Positions 7,958 to 16,793 of a DNA stretch of 64,000 nt are shown one piece after another. Numbering within the stretch: position 1 is the stretch's first letter; every line of letters begins with the position of its first letter. The DNA is from Bacillota bacterium. Its GTDB lineage: Bacteria; Bacillota; Clostridia; Lachnospirales; Lachnospiraceae. Made by a program: the position numbers and the translations under genes. Under the pieces are notes generated by a model. That model searched no databases. It saw only the letters and a program-made list of their open reading frames with translations, and was not told where the DNA came from. The stretch spans positions 1 to 64,000 of the forward strand of contig JAEWMB010000039.1 in assembly GCA_023457255.1 (NCBI GenBank). The letters are read 5' to 3'.

Positions 7958-9433
7958 TTAATTTCCTGATTTCCATGGTGATTCATAATACTTTCCGGAA
8001 TTCGGGACTCTGGTTGGCAGTGGAATTGGGGTTGGCGTTGGAAGAGGGGTTGACGTTGGCCGATTCGCATAATGAACTGCTGCTTCTTCCTCCGTATATA
8101 ATGCACCCTTGGTATAATTCATGGCACCATTCCACAAAAGCCACTCCGAATAGTCGGAATCATAAACTGCTTCAATCTGATCCCTGACTTCCTTCGACCC
8201 ATATCGAATATAATGTTTAATCCAGGTAGCGGTGAAATCCTGAAGCCAAGGCCGTACTTTAGCCCGATGCTCTCCCTCCGGTATTTCATTTAAGGACTTT
8301 CTGGAAGCCTCCAGTGCGGCCAATATAAGATTATAAGGTTCCGTATCCGGATATTTAATTCCATAATATCCATCTCCATAATGAGACGGATAAATCATAG
8401 GGCAGATATAATCCAGATATTTTGACATCTCAATATAGCTTTGTCCTACAATCTTAGCATCTACAGGACTGCTGATAATCGCCCCATAAACATCCGCCGA
8501 TACATAAATCCCTAATGGTTTTAATTGTTCACAAGCATATTTAACAAATTCTGTGATGGTTTCTATTTTCGTTTTATTTTCAGCCTCAGCACCGAAATCA
8601 ACATTTGCCATTCCGCTATCGGTTGAAAAACGAATGTAATCAAAGTTTACTTCATCAAATCCAATTTCAGCACAATGCGATGCCACCCCTACTAAGTAAT
8701 CCCACACTTCTTTCTTAAAAGGATTTACCCAGGCCAGCTTATCCTTATCGCGAAAAGTAGAACCATCCTTTAACTTAAGTGCAAGCTCTGGTTTTTTCTC
8801 TGCAAGTACGGGGTCTTTAAATGCTACTATGCGGGCTATAAGATAAACATCATGCTCTTTAAGCTTCTTTATTACCCCCTCAATATCACTGATATATCCT
8901 CTTATTGCATTAATTTCGACGGCTGGCTGATAGTTCATTTGGTAAGTGATTCTTCCATCATCATCTTTAATATCAATTACCATTGCGTTAAGTTCTGTGT
9001 CATCTACCAGCTTTAACAAATCATCAATGTTTTTATTCGCTTTGGATGCTGTGACATAAATTCCCTTAGCTTTGACTGCCTTTCGATTATCTTGAAAATT
9101 TGCCATCCAAACTTCCTTATCTTCCACCGGCTCTATAAACTCATCTTCAACAGGTTTTAAAATCCACATTCCATAAGGGCCGGATTCCGAACGTTTTGAT
9201 AACTCCTCAAGCTGCCGTTGGATTAATAGATTTTTGGCAAGTTTATTCCTTTCTATTCCATCCATCTTTCTCTTTGTATAAAAGAAAACACAGACGCCAA
9301 GCCCTATGGCAATAACTAAAATAAAAAGTGCCGGTAAACCTCGTTTTCGGAAGCCCTTCGTTTCTTTTCGTGCAGTAAATTTCCGTTTCCTGCGTTTCGC
9401 ATCAAAATCAAGATAATGATCTTTCTTTCTCAT
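7958..9433 (-). CDS. Membrane-anchored DUF4015 glycosidase-like protein
   Basis: A basic cytoplasmic N terminus, one transmembrane helix (LPALFILVIAIGLGVCVFFY) and a long extracellular TIM-barrel-like domain. The stretches KGIYVTASKANKNIDDLLK, VIDIKDDDGRITY, YLIARIVAF, DEVNFDYIRFSTD and SADVYGAIISS match my memory of the DUF4015 putative glycoside hydrolase family. A Pro/Thr linker (TPLPTPTPIPLPTRVP) sits near the C terminus. Start at ATG 9433 after GAGGAG; upstream in-frame ATGs at 9445 and 9466 are possible, and the frame runs to 9499. Probable role is cell-wall or polysaccharide processing; the substrate is unknown. Confidence 0.82.
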   Translation of the reverse strand: MRKKDHYLDFDAKRRKRKFTARKETKGFRKRGLPALFILVIAIGLGVCVFFYTKRKMDGIERNKLAKNLLIQRQLEELSKRSESGPYGMWILKPVEDEFIEPVEDKEVWMANFQDNRKAVKAKGIYVTASKANKNIDDLLKLVDDTELNAMVIDIKDDDGRITYQMNYQPAVEINAIRGYISDIEGVIKKLKEHDVYLIARIVAFKDPVLAEKKPELALKLKDGSTFRDKDKLAWVNPFKKEVWDYLVGVASHCAEIGFDEVNFDYIRFSTDSGMANVDFGAEAENKTKIETITEFVKYACEQLKPLGIYVSADVYGAIISSPVDAKIVGQSYIEMSKYLDYICPMIYPSHYGDGYYGIKYPDTEPYNLILAALEASRKSLNEIPEGEHRAKVRPWLQDFTATWIKHYIRYGSKEVRDQIEAVYDSDYSEWLLWNGAMNYTKGALYTEEEAAVHYANRPTSTPLPTPTPIPLPTRVPNSGKYYESPWKSGN

Positions 9434-9552
9434 TCTTCTCCTCATTCCTGTGCATTTTTTGCGCATCCGATCTCTGTGCCAAGGATCTTGCAGGCACAAA
9501 CTTCCTGAGTAAAAAATTTATCTTTCCATCAGAAAAACATGTCTTTTTAAGC

Positions 9553-9594
9553 GTATGTGTGAAAGAAAAACTATAAATTTCTTTCACACGGATA
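9553..9594. other. Strong stem-loop between HD-GYP and DUF4015 genes
   Basis: GTGTGAAAGAAA and TTTCTTTCACAC pair perfectly (12 bp, 9-base loop), and the stem can extend past a two-base bulge through GTAT/ATAC. No T run follows on either strand, so it may be a processing signal, weak terminator or operator rather than a classic terminator. Confidence 0.45.
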
Positions 9595-9670
9595 CTCGTA
9601 TTTCCCTGGACCATGTATATTTTCTTAGCAGGCTCTAAGGACTGTTGGTTGAATCTTTGGTTGTTCTCTC

Positions 9671-10747
9671 TTATCTTTTAAGCTGGCGTTGAATTTTTAA
9701 GAATACTTCTAAAATATCAGAATCTAAGCTTCGATTTGCCTCAAGTTTCATAAACTGTAAGGCCTTCTTATGCGCTCCGTCTCCTTCTTCCGCATAATCC
9801 TTTAATAAATTATCATACATGTTAACTACAGCGACAATACGGGCAGACAGTGGAATTTCTGTTCCTTTTAGTCCCATTGGATATCCCGTCCCATCAAACT
9901 TTTCATGATGAAACTTCGCTATATCGATTGCCATCTTTAAGAAGTCATTATACTCACTCTGAGCATAGGCTTCACTTAAGTTCTTTGCCCCAAGTTCCGC
10001 ATGTGATTCCAGTATCTTTTCCTCTTCTATAGTAAGTTTCCCTCTTTTTTGTAAAATATTATCAGGTATAAATATTTTACCAATGTCATGCAGTGCCGCC
10101 GCCAGTTCAATTGTATCAATATAATCTTGTGTGATTTCATCTTCAAACAAGCCGGAGAATTGCAAGCTCATCGCAAGCATTCTACTGTTCTTTCCTATAT
10201 TCTCAATATGATTTTCTCTTCCCTTATCTCTTGCTTCACACATTCTAGCCATCGCATAAATCAGATTTTTTTCCTCTGTTTCTATCTTTTCCATCTGTTC
10301 TTTGACAAGTTTTTGAAGCTTTTGATTATACATCTCAAGCTCTTGCTGCATACGATGTATTTTTAGATGAGTACTGATTCTTAGGGATACTTCTTCGTGT
10401 TCAAACGGTTTACTGATAAAATCAACCGCACCAAGTTTAAACCCGCGTATTTTGTCTTCGGCTGAATTTAATGCGGAAATAAAGATGATGGGGATATCTC
10501 TTGTTATCGCATCTTTTTTCAGTCTCTCACACCACTCAAACCCATCCATATCAGGCATAGAAATATCTAACAAAATGAGTTGCGGCAGAGCTGCCTCAAT
10601 TGCTTGTATGGCTTGCTTTACACTCGTAACCGGACGTGCCACATAACCAGACTTTCGTATCATCTCTGTTAATACAACAAGATTTGCAATCACATCATCC
10701 ACTATAAGAATATTTGCTTCCTGTACTGTCTTCTCTCCAAATTCCAA
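9671..10747 (-). CDS. Response regulator with HD-GYP domain
   Basis: Receiver domain (about residues 12-128; acidic Asp17/Asp18, phosphoacceptor Asp61 in LLDISMPDMDG, and SKPF), a coiled linker, then an HD-GYP domain with LHDIGK and HHEKFDGTGYPMGLKG. Such domains usually hydrolyse cyclic di-GMP. I take the TTG at 10747 as start: GAGGTG sits 5 bases before it, and this removes an overlap with the upstream kinase stop. The open frame extends to 10840. The neighbouring histidine kinase, whose stop lies 40 bases upstream, is its probable partner. Confidence 0.9.
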   Translation of the reverse strand: MEFGEKTVQEANILIVDDVIANLVVLTEMIRKSGYVARPVTSVKQAIQAIEAALPQLILLDISMPDMDGFEWCERLKKDAITRDIPIIFISALNSAEDKIRGFKLGAVDFISKPFEHEEVSLRISTHLKIHRMQQELEMYNQKLQKLVKEQMEKIETEEKNLIYAMARMCEARDKGRENHIENIGKNSRMLAMSLQFSGLFEDEITQDYIDTIELAAALHDIGKIFIPDNILQKRGKLTIEEEKILESHAELGAKNLSEAYAQSEYNDFLKMAIDIAKFHHEKFDGTGYPMGLKGTEIPLSARIVAVVNMYDNLLKDYAEEGDGAHKKALQFMKLEANRSLDSDILEVFLKIQRQLKR

Positions 10748-10787
10748 ACCATTCACCTCATGTATTCTTCCCCTAGCAGCCTCGCAG

Positions 10788-12260
10788 TTACGGCTGTAAG
10801 TAATCCTGCAATTCTTTGATTTGCTTCTGAGTCCTCTCATAGTCTTCTTTTCTTACTGCCAGTTCCAGACGAAAAGCACTCTTTCTGCCTTCCCTTTCAG
10901 ACTCCGGTATCATTTTTTTAATAATACTTGCAAAGTTTTCAGCCTTCTCCCATGTTTCTAACTCCACGCAGATAATTAATTTTTCTAAATATTCTGCTAT
11001 TGTGTCCTTGTCAATCACATATGGTTCCGGCAATCTCGAAGCTTTTGCATTCTGTCTATCTCTGGAGATTACATTCCAAGTAGTATTTTCCATCGTAAAT
11101 TCACTATTTCCCTTAAGTTTGGGCTCCATGTCTATTCCGTAATCCTCTTTTACCACTTTAAAACGAATAGAGAAAGAGAAGGTGCTTCCCCTTCCTATCT
11201 CGCTGCTTACATGAATCGAACCACCCATTAACTCTACTAAGCTTTTACTGATAGCAAGCCCAAGCCCTGTCCCGCCATATTTTCTTGTTATGGAGCCATC
11301 CACCTGAGAAAAGCTTTGGAATAACTTATCCATATCTTCTTTCGAAATTCCGATCCCGCTATCAATAACCATAAAAAAGAGTTCTACTTCATCTTCGTTT
11401 TGATATGTATTAATTAATTCTATTACAATTTGTCCCACAGAGGTGAATTTAATCGCATTTGAAATCAGATTACTGAGAATTTGCTCTAACCGCAATTCAT
11501 CCCCTAATATTTTTGCAGGAACATTATCCCCAATGTTTATTTGAAGTTTTAAACCTTTCTCATTTAATTTTGGTAAATGATACGATAAGGTATTTTTTAA
11601 AAAGCTTGAAATATCGATTACCTTGTTTTCAAGCTGCATTTTCCCTGCGGTAATTTTCGAAAAATCCAGGATTCCATTAATGATATTTATCATATTATCA
11701 CAGCAACGTCTAATAATATTTACATTTTCCCTCTGACTTGGCGTGAGCTCTGTACTGAGCAAAACATCTGACAAACCTTTCATTCCGTTTACCGGTGTTC
11801 TTAACTCGTGGGTGATGTTTGCCAGAAATTCATTTTTTACTCCAGTCGCTTCCTTAAGTTCTTCCTTGACATTCTTTTCTCTCTTTATAACAGCATTTAA
11901 TTCTGTCATATTCTGAGCAATACAAACTGTCATATCTTCCTGCGTATTTTCTCCCCGCACCAGCTTCAGACGTACCGGATAACAGGTCTGATTCCTTCGG
12001 TAAGCAAAAGTCTCAATCATGGAATATTCTTTCGTCTCTTTCACATCTTCTACTTCAAAACGATTGATAACTACATTCCTACTATGTACTCTTAACGCTT
12101 TAGGAAATATATCCAGGATATTTGTATTCTTTAATTCCTCCAAATACCCTGTTTCTTGCATGGCAGCATCATTCGCATAAAAAATCTGTCCCGCTTGATT
12201 AAAAATAAAGACACCATCAGTACAATGTTTAAAAATTATTTCATAAGGAATTCCGCTCAT
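10788..12260 (-). CDS. PAS-domain hybrid-type sensor histidine kinase
   Basis: 490 residues: an N-terminal PAS domain (about 10-120, CTDGVFIFNQAGQIFYAND), a HisKA dimerisation domain with phospho-accepting His151 in ITHELRTPVNG, and a HATPase_c domain (ILSNLISNAIKFT, DSGIGISKEDMDKLF, GGTGLGLAISKSLVELMGG). No transmembrane segment, so it is a soluble sensor. A C-terminal helical extension of about 110 residues resembles an Hpt-like or helical module but lacks a clear HxxKG motif. The start at 12260 has a strong AAAGGGGGTG site; the frame runs to 12290. It is co-directional with the HD-GYP regulator just downstream. Confidence 0.9.
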   Translation of the reverse strand: MSGIPYEIIFKHCTDGVFIFNQAGQIFYANDAAMQETGYLEELKNTNILDIFPKALRVHSRNVVINRFEVEDVKETKEYSMIETFAYRRNQTCYPVRLKLVRGENTQEDMTVCIAQNMTELNAVIKREKNVKEELKEATGVKNEFLANITHELRTPVNGMKGLSDVLLSTELTPSQRENVNIIRRCCDNMINIINGILDFSKITAGKMQLENKVIDISSFLKNTLSYHLPKLNEKGLKLQINIGDNVPAKILGDELRLEQILSNLISNAIKFTSVGQIVIELINTYQNEDEVELFFMVIDSGIGISKEDMDKLFQSFSQVDGSITRKYGGTGLGLAISKSLVELMGGSIHVSSEIGRGSTFSFSIRFKVVKEDYGIDMEPKLKGNSEFTMENTTWNVISRDRQNAKASRLPEPYVIDKDTIAEYLEKLIICVELETWEKAENFASIIKKMIPESEREGRKSAFRLELAVRKEDYERTQKQIKELQDYLQP

Positions 12261-12350
12261 GATGCACCCCCTTTGACGTATTCTTAACAATATGATAATT
12301 CACCAAAAAAAGTTTGTCAATGTGATACCTGTTCATGCATCAAACTTTGG

Positions 12351-12386
12351 AAAATATGTTGACATTTTGCCATATTTTGTTATAAT
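12351..12386 (+). promoter_or_regulatory. Promoter and operator-like repeat of XRE gene
   Basis: TTGACA at 12359-12364 and TATAAT at 12381-12386 are separated by 16 bases. AAAATATG (12351-12358) and CATATTTT (12371-12378) form a perfect inverted repeat overlapping the -35 and spacer. That is the usual arrangement for an autoregulated XRE repressor, though regulation itself is inferred. Confidence 0.65.
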
Positions 12387-12457
12387 AAGTGAAGAATACG
12401 TTTGCGCTACACGAAAGATTAAATGCAAGCGCTAAGAAAAGGACTTGGAGGTCAAAT

Positions 12458-12802
12458 ATGAATTTTAATATACGTTTAAAGCAATTGCGTCAAAAGCATA
12501 AGTTGACACAGAGCGAGCTTGCTGAAATTCTAGGCTTAAAGCCAACTGCCGTATCAAATTATGAATCAAGAAGAAATGAGCCATCCTTTGAAAAATTGAT
12601 CGCACTCTCCAGATATTTTGACGTATCGTGCGATTATCTGCTTGGTATTTCAGATGCTTATCTTCCGGTCGGCGGTGAAGTGTTAGATAAAGATATCGTA
12701 GATTTCTTTAATCTATATCAGCAATTGGCTTCTAATAACGCAGCAGAATTAAAGAATTTTGCGAACTACCTACTATACAAGCAGGAATCATCGAACGAAT
12801 AA
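12458..12802 (+). CDS. XRE-family transcriptional regulator
   Basis: Small DNA-binding protein of 114 residues. The N-terminal helix-turn-helix is clear: LRQKHKLTQSELAEILGLKPTAVSNYESRRNEPSFEKLIALSRYFDVSCDYLLG. The C-terminal half is helical and may dimerise. The start at 12458 has GGAGG six bases upstream; the open frame back to 12389 lies downstream of the promoter but lacks its own site. A single-gene unit with its own promoter and terminator. Confidence 0.9.
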   Translation: MNFNIRLKQLRQKHKLTQSELAEILGLKPTAVSNYESRRNEPSFEKLIALSRYFDVSCDYLLGISDAYLPVGGEVLDKDIVDFFNLYQQLASNNAAELKNFANYLLYKQESSNE

Positions 12803-12857
12803 GTTCGCATACGGGCAGTTTAAAGGCCAAGTGTTCCAAAGTCCCATAAAAGAAATC

Positions 12858-12902
12858 AAAGGCCCAATCGAGATTGACTCGGTTAGGCCTTTTTTATTTT
12901 TT
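12858..12902 (+). terminator. Terminator of the XRE gene
   Basis: AAAGGCC and GGCCTTT arms extend inward with AA/TT and CGAG/CTCG pairs; TTTTTTATTTTTT follows on the plus strand. Confidence 0.85.
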
Positions 12903-12911
12903 CAGGCAGTA

Positions 12912-13412
12912 CTATTTACCGCAACAGAATTTATATTTTTTACCACTTCCGCAAGGACATGGCTCATTACGTCCAACTTTCTTATCCTTCATAACCGTAC
13001 CGGATTTCTTCTGAGTAAGATATAACTCTTTTCTACGTGCATCCGATAATAAATTTTCCCACTGCGGAAGAGTGTATAACCAATCTGCACTGGCCTCTAC
13101 CATATTGTAGTACAGCTTTTCCAAATCAAATCCTAAATTTACTACCGTGTTTGCTTCCATCGTTTCAATTTGATTTGGCTCTTTCAAACTTTCATTGATT
13201 CCATCTAAGAACCCAACCATAACTTGCAATGTTGTATTATATTTGTTAGCAAGTTCTTCTACAGTTCCAGTAACTACTTCCTCTGGATTTGATAAGAGCT
13301 GCTCATAGATTCCCTTTTCAATAGTGAAATAATTTCCCCAGAAAACTTGTCCGGTTTTCTGGTCCATATCTTCCGCGTATGCAACGTCTCTCCAGTCAGT
13401 TAATAAGCTCAT
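12912..13412 (-). CDS. SEC-C motif protein
   Basis: 166 residues ending in a SEC-C zinc motif (GRNEPCPCGSGKKYKFCCGK, with the CxC...CC ligands). The rest is helical and acidic, with no family I recognise. SEC-C tails occur on SecA and many unrelated proteins as zinc-dependent binding modules. Start taken at the second Met, 13412, because the GAAAGG before 13421 would abut that ATG. Transcribed minus, convergent with the XRE gene. Confidence 0.8.
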   Translation of the reverse strand: MSLLTDWRDVAYAEDMDQKTGQVFWGNYFTIEKGIYEQLLSNPEEVVTGTVEELANKYNTTLQVMVGFLDGINESLKEPNQIETMEANTVVNLGFDLEKLYYNMVEASADWLYTLPQWENLLSDARRKELYLTQKKSGTVMKDKKVGRNEPCPCGSGKKYKFCCGK

Positions 13413-13455
13413 TTTATTCATCCTTTCAAAAATGTATGTTTTCTTATTTTTGTGT

Positions 13456-13566
13456 GTATAAAAAGATTTTATACGCTAATACTATAATTAGTCTAATGAT
13501 ATTTCTGGGAATCACGATATCTAACAGCCTATCGTGAGACTTAGAAATACGGTTAGATTAGCGTAT
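13456..13566. repeat. Nested palindromic structure (structured RNA or small mobile repeat)
   Basis: GTATAAAA/TTTTATAC (13456-13463 and 13467-13474) is a compact hairpin. Next to it ATACGCTAAT (13471) pairs with ATTAGCGTAT (13557); inside lie TCTAA/TTAGA, TATTTCT/AGAAATA and CACGATA (13513)/TATCGTG (13530). All five pairings are nested, giving a rod of about 95 bases. It lies upstream of the SEC-C gene and ahead of a plus-strand terminator. It may be the 5' half of a small RNA, a leader, or a small palindromic repeat. Confidence 0.5.
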
Positions 13567-13690
13567 GCTCTTTCAATAGTTGGATTCCCCCTCCAATGAA
13601 AAGCAACAATACAAAAGAAGAGTTAAATACTTATCCTCCCCTTTTTAATGCAACCCTCATGGCAACGAAGTCATGGGGGTTGTGTTTTTT
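13567..13690 (+). ncRNA. Candidate C-rich small RNA
   Basis: No plus-strand coding sequence precedes the strong terminator at 13651-13690, so a noncoding transcript probably ends there. TTGGA/TCCAA makes a hairpin whose loop carries CCCCC, and a second C-rich stretch (CCTCCCC) follows in unpaired sequence. Exposed C-rich motifs of this kind are characteristic of Gram-positive small RNAs that pair with Shine-Dalgarno sequences. The 5' end is not determined and may include the nested palindrome upstream. Confidence 0.4.
13651..13690 (+). terminator. Strong plus-strand terminator
   Basis: CAACCCTCATG and CATGGGGGTTG pair over 11 bp (one G-T), followed by TGTTTTTT. The nearest plus-strand gene, the XRE regulator, already has its own terminator. 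Confidence 0.8.
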
Positions 13691-13769
13691 CTGAATCCCT
13701 TATAAATCAAGGCCTTCAGCGTTTTTAACCTTTTATGGCACAGAAAGTATTTTATCATAAAAATAGTTT

Positions 13770-13792
13770 ATACGCAACTTATACGCAATTTT
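13770..13792. repeat. Short tandem direct repeat
   Basis: TTATACGCAA occurs twice with one base between copies. Paired short repeats like this can be recombinase arm sites, but no integrase gene is present in the window. 13691-14014 otherwise shows no gene. Confidence 0.3.
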
Positions 13793-14014
13793 TTATTTTT
13801 CACATAAATCCTCTTCAGATCAATACTTTATTTTCTACTCGCTGCCAACAAATTCTAACCCAATTCTCTTTCTTCCTTATAGGTATCTCATATATTTTCT
13901 GACAATCATGCGTTCGCTTTTTGCCGGCTTGTTCCATACAATATAATTTTCCGACACTTAGAAGACCATTTTCTTCACTTGCAGAAGCGAATGCTTATAA
14001 TTTTTAGTAAAACA

Positions 14015-14500
14015 TTATCCCATTTTTACTCTCACATCTACTTCGCAATCATCGGGTGTCTCGAAAAAGTGATAGATATCATTATCATTGGTTAAGTAAA
14101 AATGTGATTTCCCTTGTTGTATCTCTTCGTTCCGGCATTTAATATTCTGTAACCTTTGTTTTTCCGATGTATCAATATAATGTAGTTCACACTTAACTTC
14201 CATGTCAGAGTAACGCTTACGAAGCTCATCACGTTCTGAACGTGACCAAAATCCATTTTCACAGATGACAATTGCGCCTGCTTTTGCTGCTTCGCCTGCT
14301 TTACGCTTTACATAATCTTCAACCTTTGAGCAATATTCTTCATATTTTTTCGGTTCACTATAATATAATCCTGCTCCGAACAAATTAAGCATAAGTTCAT
14401 CTTGGCTGATATTTACAGCATTTATCTGTTTTGCAAGTTTATTTGCATAAGTTGTTTTGCCAGAACCGATTTTACCGCATATTAAAATAACTTTACCCAA
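14015..14500 (-). CDS. P-loop nucleotide kinase-like ATPase
   Basis: 161 residues beginning at a TTG (14500) preceded by GGAGGTGATAT; the frame is open to 14560. Walker A is GKIGSGKTT at about 9-17, then QDELMLNLFG and ICENGFWSRSERDELR, and a Lid-like basic segment (KQRLQNIKCRNEE). This resembles AAA_33/zeta-type small-molecule or RNA kinases. The substrate cannot be told. It stands alone in an AT-rich stretch, so horizontal acquisition is possible. Confidence 0.75.
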   Translation of the reverse strand: MGKVILICGKIGSGKTTYANKLAKQINAVNISQDELMLNLFGAGLYYSEPKKYEEYCSKVEDYVKRKAGEAAKAGAIVICENGFWSRSERDELRKRYSDMEVKCELHYIDTSEKQRLQNIKCRNEEIQQGKSHFYLTNDNDIYHFFETPDDCEVDVRVKMG

Positions 14501-14519
14501 AATATCACCTCCATCAAAT

Positions 14520-15040
14520 ATAAATAGTTCCAGGCTACTCGATAAGTTTCTATTTGTCATATAACTTACTTTTATTGTACAACATATTTATCCTAAATTC
14601 CATCTTCCATATCCAATCTAACTCTTATTTTTCATCATTTATTATAATCTAAATTTATACACTATTTACTCTACTTGCTATTATTTTGGTATATCCCTAA
14701 ACAATTATTTTGAATTATCATATTTTTACATCAATGTACACTCCATTTTCTAATTAGTAAGACCCTTAGATTCTCCTAAGTAATATCCCTCTTCTCATCA
14801 GGAAATCTATTCGGTCAGTTAGTTCTTATAACTAGAAAAACTCATGAAATAATTGGATTTTACATACTGCTGAAAATACATTCTATGCAATCTAAGTTTT
14901 TATAACCAATGCTCCATGTCTTTTTATAATAACTTGATCGTCTTTTTCTACATTATACGATACCTTTTAAAAATTTTACCACTGTAAACTACAGATTACT
15001 ATTTCCGACTTCCTTTTACAAAGATTCCATCTCCTCATTT
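14520..15040. other. AT-rich gap with no supported gene
   Basis: About 500 bases of very AT-rich sequence with frequent stops on both strands. I see no convincing ribosome site with an open frame, and no strong hairpin until the terminator near 15045. Confidence 0.6.
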
Positions 15041-15044
15041 TAGT

Positions 15045-15100
15045 AAAAAGTAAGCTATCTATACAGGTTTTATAATATCTTCCCATGTATAGATAGCTTA
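15045..15100 (-). terminator. Terminator of the Big_2 protein gene
   Basis: TAAGCTATCTATAC and GTATAGATAGCTTA pair perfectly over 14 bp with a 22-base loop. On the minus strand CTTTTTACT follows. Confidence 0.85.
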
Positions 15101-15167
15101 ACCTTAATCAAGGGCGCATTCCCTATCTTGCATTATTTCTTTCCTATGAATGCTATACCAAAACAAT

Positions 15168-16793
15168 TTATTCTTTCGCTAATAGTGTATTTATGAAATC
15201 GTTTAATACCGTACTAAAATCTGGACTTGTTACTTCTCCGTTTTCCGTTGCTATCACTAAAATACGGTAATTTTTAAAGCCACTATCGTAGATTGTCTTT
15301 TTACAAGTAAATTCTCCTTCATTTACTGTATAGGAAGCCTCATACTCGACTTTATAAAATTCGTGATTATGTGCCTCATAATCCTCTTCCCTATAGTTGG
15401 TTATTTTTGCTGTGGATGATACTTCAGTTACTAATTCTTTGAGTACGGCTTTCTTCGAGAATTGAACCTTAGATATCTCTTCTCTGAGATTTTCAAAATC
15501 AGAATATTTTCCGCCATATTCACCATACTCTTTATCCTCAATCATATAAACTTTAATCGTAGAATTTTCTGTATTACCTTTCGGTTTCAACGTCACTACC
15601 ATATCCTTAGATGCATCCGGATTTCTATCTGTGCTCGCAGTCCAATTCTTTGGAATAATCATCCTTAGTTTCCATGGTCTAAAGATAATTTTTCTACCGG
15701 CCTCTAAGTCGTAATCCTCTCCTCCCTCTAGGTATTCATAGGTTTCCTTATAATCATAGGAGATATCCTCCAGATATGGATTTAAAATTTTTATATCACA
15801 TTCATACACCTTTCCATATAAATTAGCACCTATCGTCACGCTACCCTCTCTAAAGGCAGATACTTTACCTTTTTCATCTACTGCAGCACCACTTCCAGAT
15901 ATCATCCAGTTTGGCTCCCCATTGGTTCCAAGTAATTTTAATGTTACCGACTCTCCGGCAACCAAAGATAATTTTGTTTTGTTTAACTTAACCGTAGATG
16001 CAAAAGTAATGGGCGATAAATCCTTGCTATTATAATATTTATTTGCAATTTCAGAATACTTCTTTTTAGTAATAGACTTTTCTTCCTTGCCTTGATAATA
16101 AACCTCTCCATCACTAAAAATAAACTTTGTAATTGTTTGGTCATTATATGTTTTCAACTTATTTTCCTTGAAATACCAACCTTTAGATACATAAGAACCT
16201 ATGTTAACAATAGCACCTGTTTTTTTATTCAGCGAATATCCATAATATGAAATGGCATCGGATATCTCTCCCGCTTTAATTACCTTATTCCCCTTAACCG
16301 CAAGAACAATTAGTAACTCTTTATCCGGTTTATAAACAATAAGTTCGTCGACTCCATCACTATTGATATCTACTACTGCATAGTGTTCTACATAGCGGTA
16401 ACTTCCTACTAAGCTGTCTTTTTTATTAGAACCGGCATTCGTTTTCAGTGTATCTATAAATTTTTGCAGTGGCTTTGACTCCGTTTCTTTCTTTACTGTT
16501 ATTACACACGTAAACTTTTTAAAATTATTATTTGAATCATATACTTCTGCTGTTATAGTTGCTTTTCCAGGCTTAAGTCCCTTAACGTTACCAAATTCAA
16601 CTATCGCAATATCCTCATTGCTTGAGCTCCAATTTATTATCTCCTCTGTTCCATTCAAAGACAACTGTATGGACTCATTTACTTTAATAGTAGCTTTCGT
16701 ATGGCTTATTTTAATTTTAGATGCGGCACTCACGTTCATTGACTGCAGCGGAATAAGACATAAAATGATTAGTATTATTACAATTTTTTTCAT
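15168..16793 (-). CDS. Secreted protein with two Big_2 Ig-like domains
   Basis: 541 residues with a Sec signal peptide (MKKIVIILIILCLIPLQSMNVSAAS, cleavage near 24). Big_2-like domain 1 covers about 25-105 (WSSSNEDIAIVEFGNVKGLKPGKATITA). A middle segment (about 110-260) has VDINSDGVDELIVYKP, resembling an FG-GAP/EF-hand-like reporter of state. Big_2-like domain 2 covers about 265-345 (KLSLVAGESVTLKLLG). A C-terminal alpha/beta domain (about 365-541, RMIIPKNW, KTIYDSGFKNYRILVI) is PsbP/DUF-like. AAGGA precedes the ATG. Likely surface or secreted; function unknown. Confidence 0.82.
   Translation of the reverse strand: MKKIVIILIILCLIPLQSMNVSAASKIKISHTKATIKVNESIQLSLNGTEEIINWSSSNEDIAIVEFGNVKGLKPGKATITAEVYDSNNNFKKFTCVITVKKETESKPLQKFIDTLKTNAGSNKKDSLVGSYRYVEHYAVVDINSDGVDELIVYKPDKELLIVLAVKGNKVIKAGEISDAISYYGYSLNKKTGAIVNIGSYVSKGWYFKENKLKTYNDQTITKFIFSDGEVYYQGKEEKSITKKKYSEIANKYYNSKDLSPITFASTVKLNKTKLSLVAGESVTLKLLGTNGEPNWMISGSGAAVDEKGKVSAFREGSVTIGANLYGKVYECDIKILNPYLEDISYDYKETYEYLEGGEDYDLEAGRKIIFRPWKLRMIIPKNWTASTDRNPDASKDMVVTLKPKGNTENSTIKVYMIEDKEYGEYGGKYSDFENLREEISKVQFSKKAVLKELVTEVSSTAKITNYREEDYEAHNHEFYKVEYEASYTVNEGEFTCKKTIYDSGFKNYRILVIATENGEVTSPDFSTVLNDFINTLLAKE

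Noticed and set aside
9408..9614. 68-residue minus-strand frame overlapping the DUF4015 start
   Set aside because: Overlaps the real gene in another frame and covers a strong hairpin; no ribosome site.
13456..13566. 6S RNA or integron attC site
   Set aside because: The rod is too short for 6S and lacks a clear central bulge; the attC R-box core sequences are absent.
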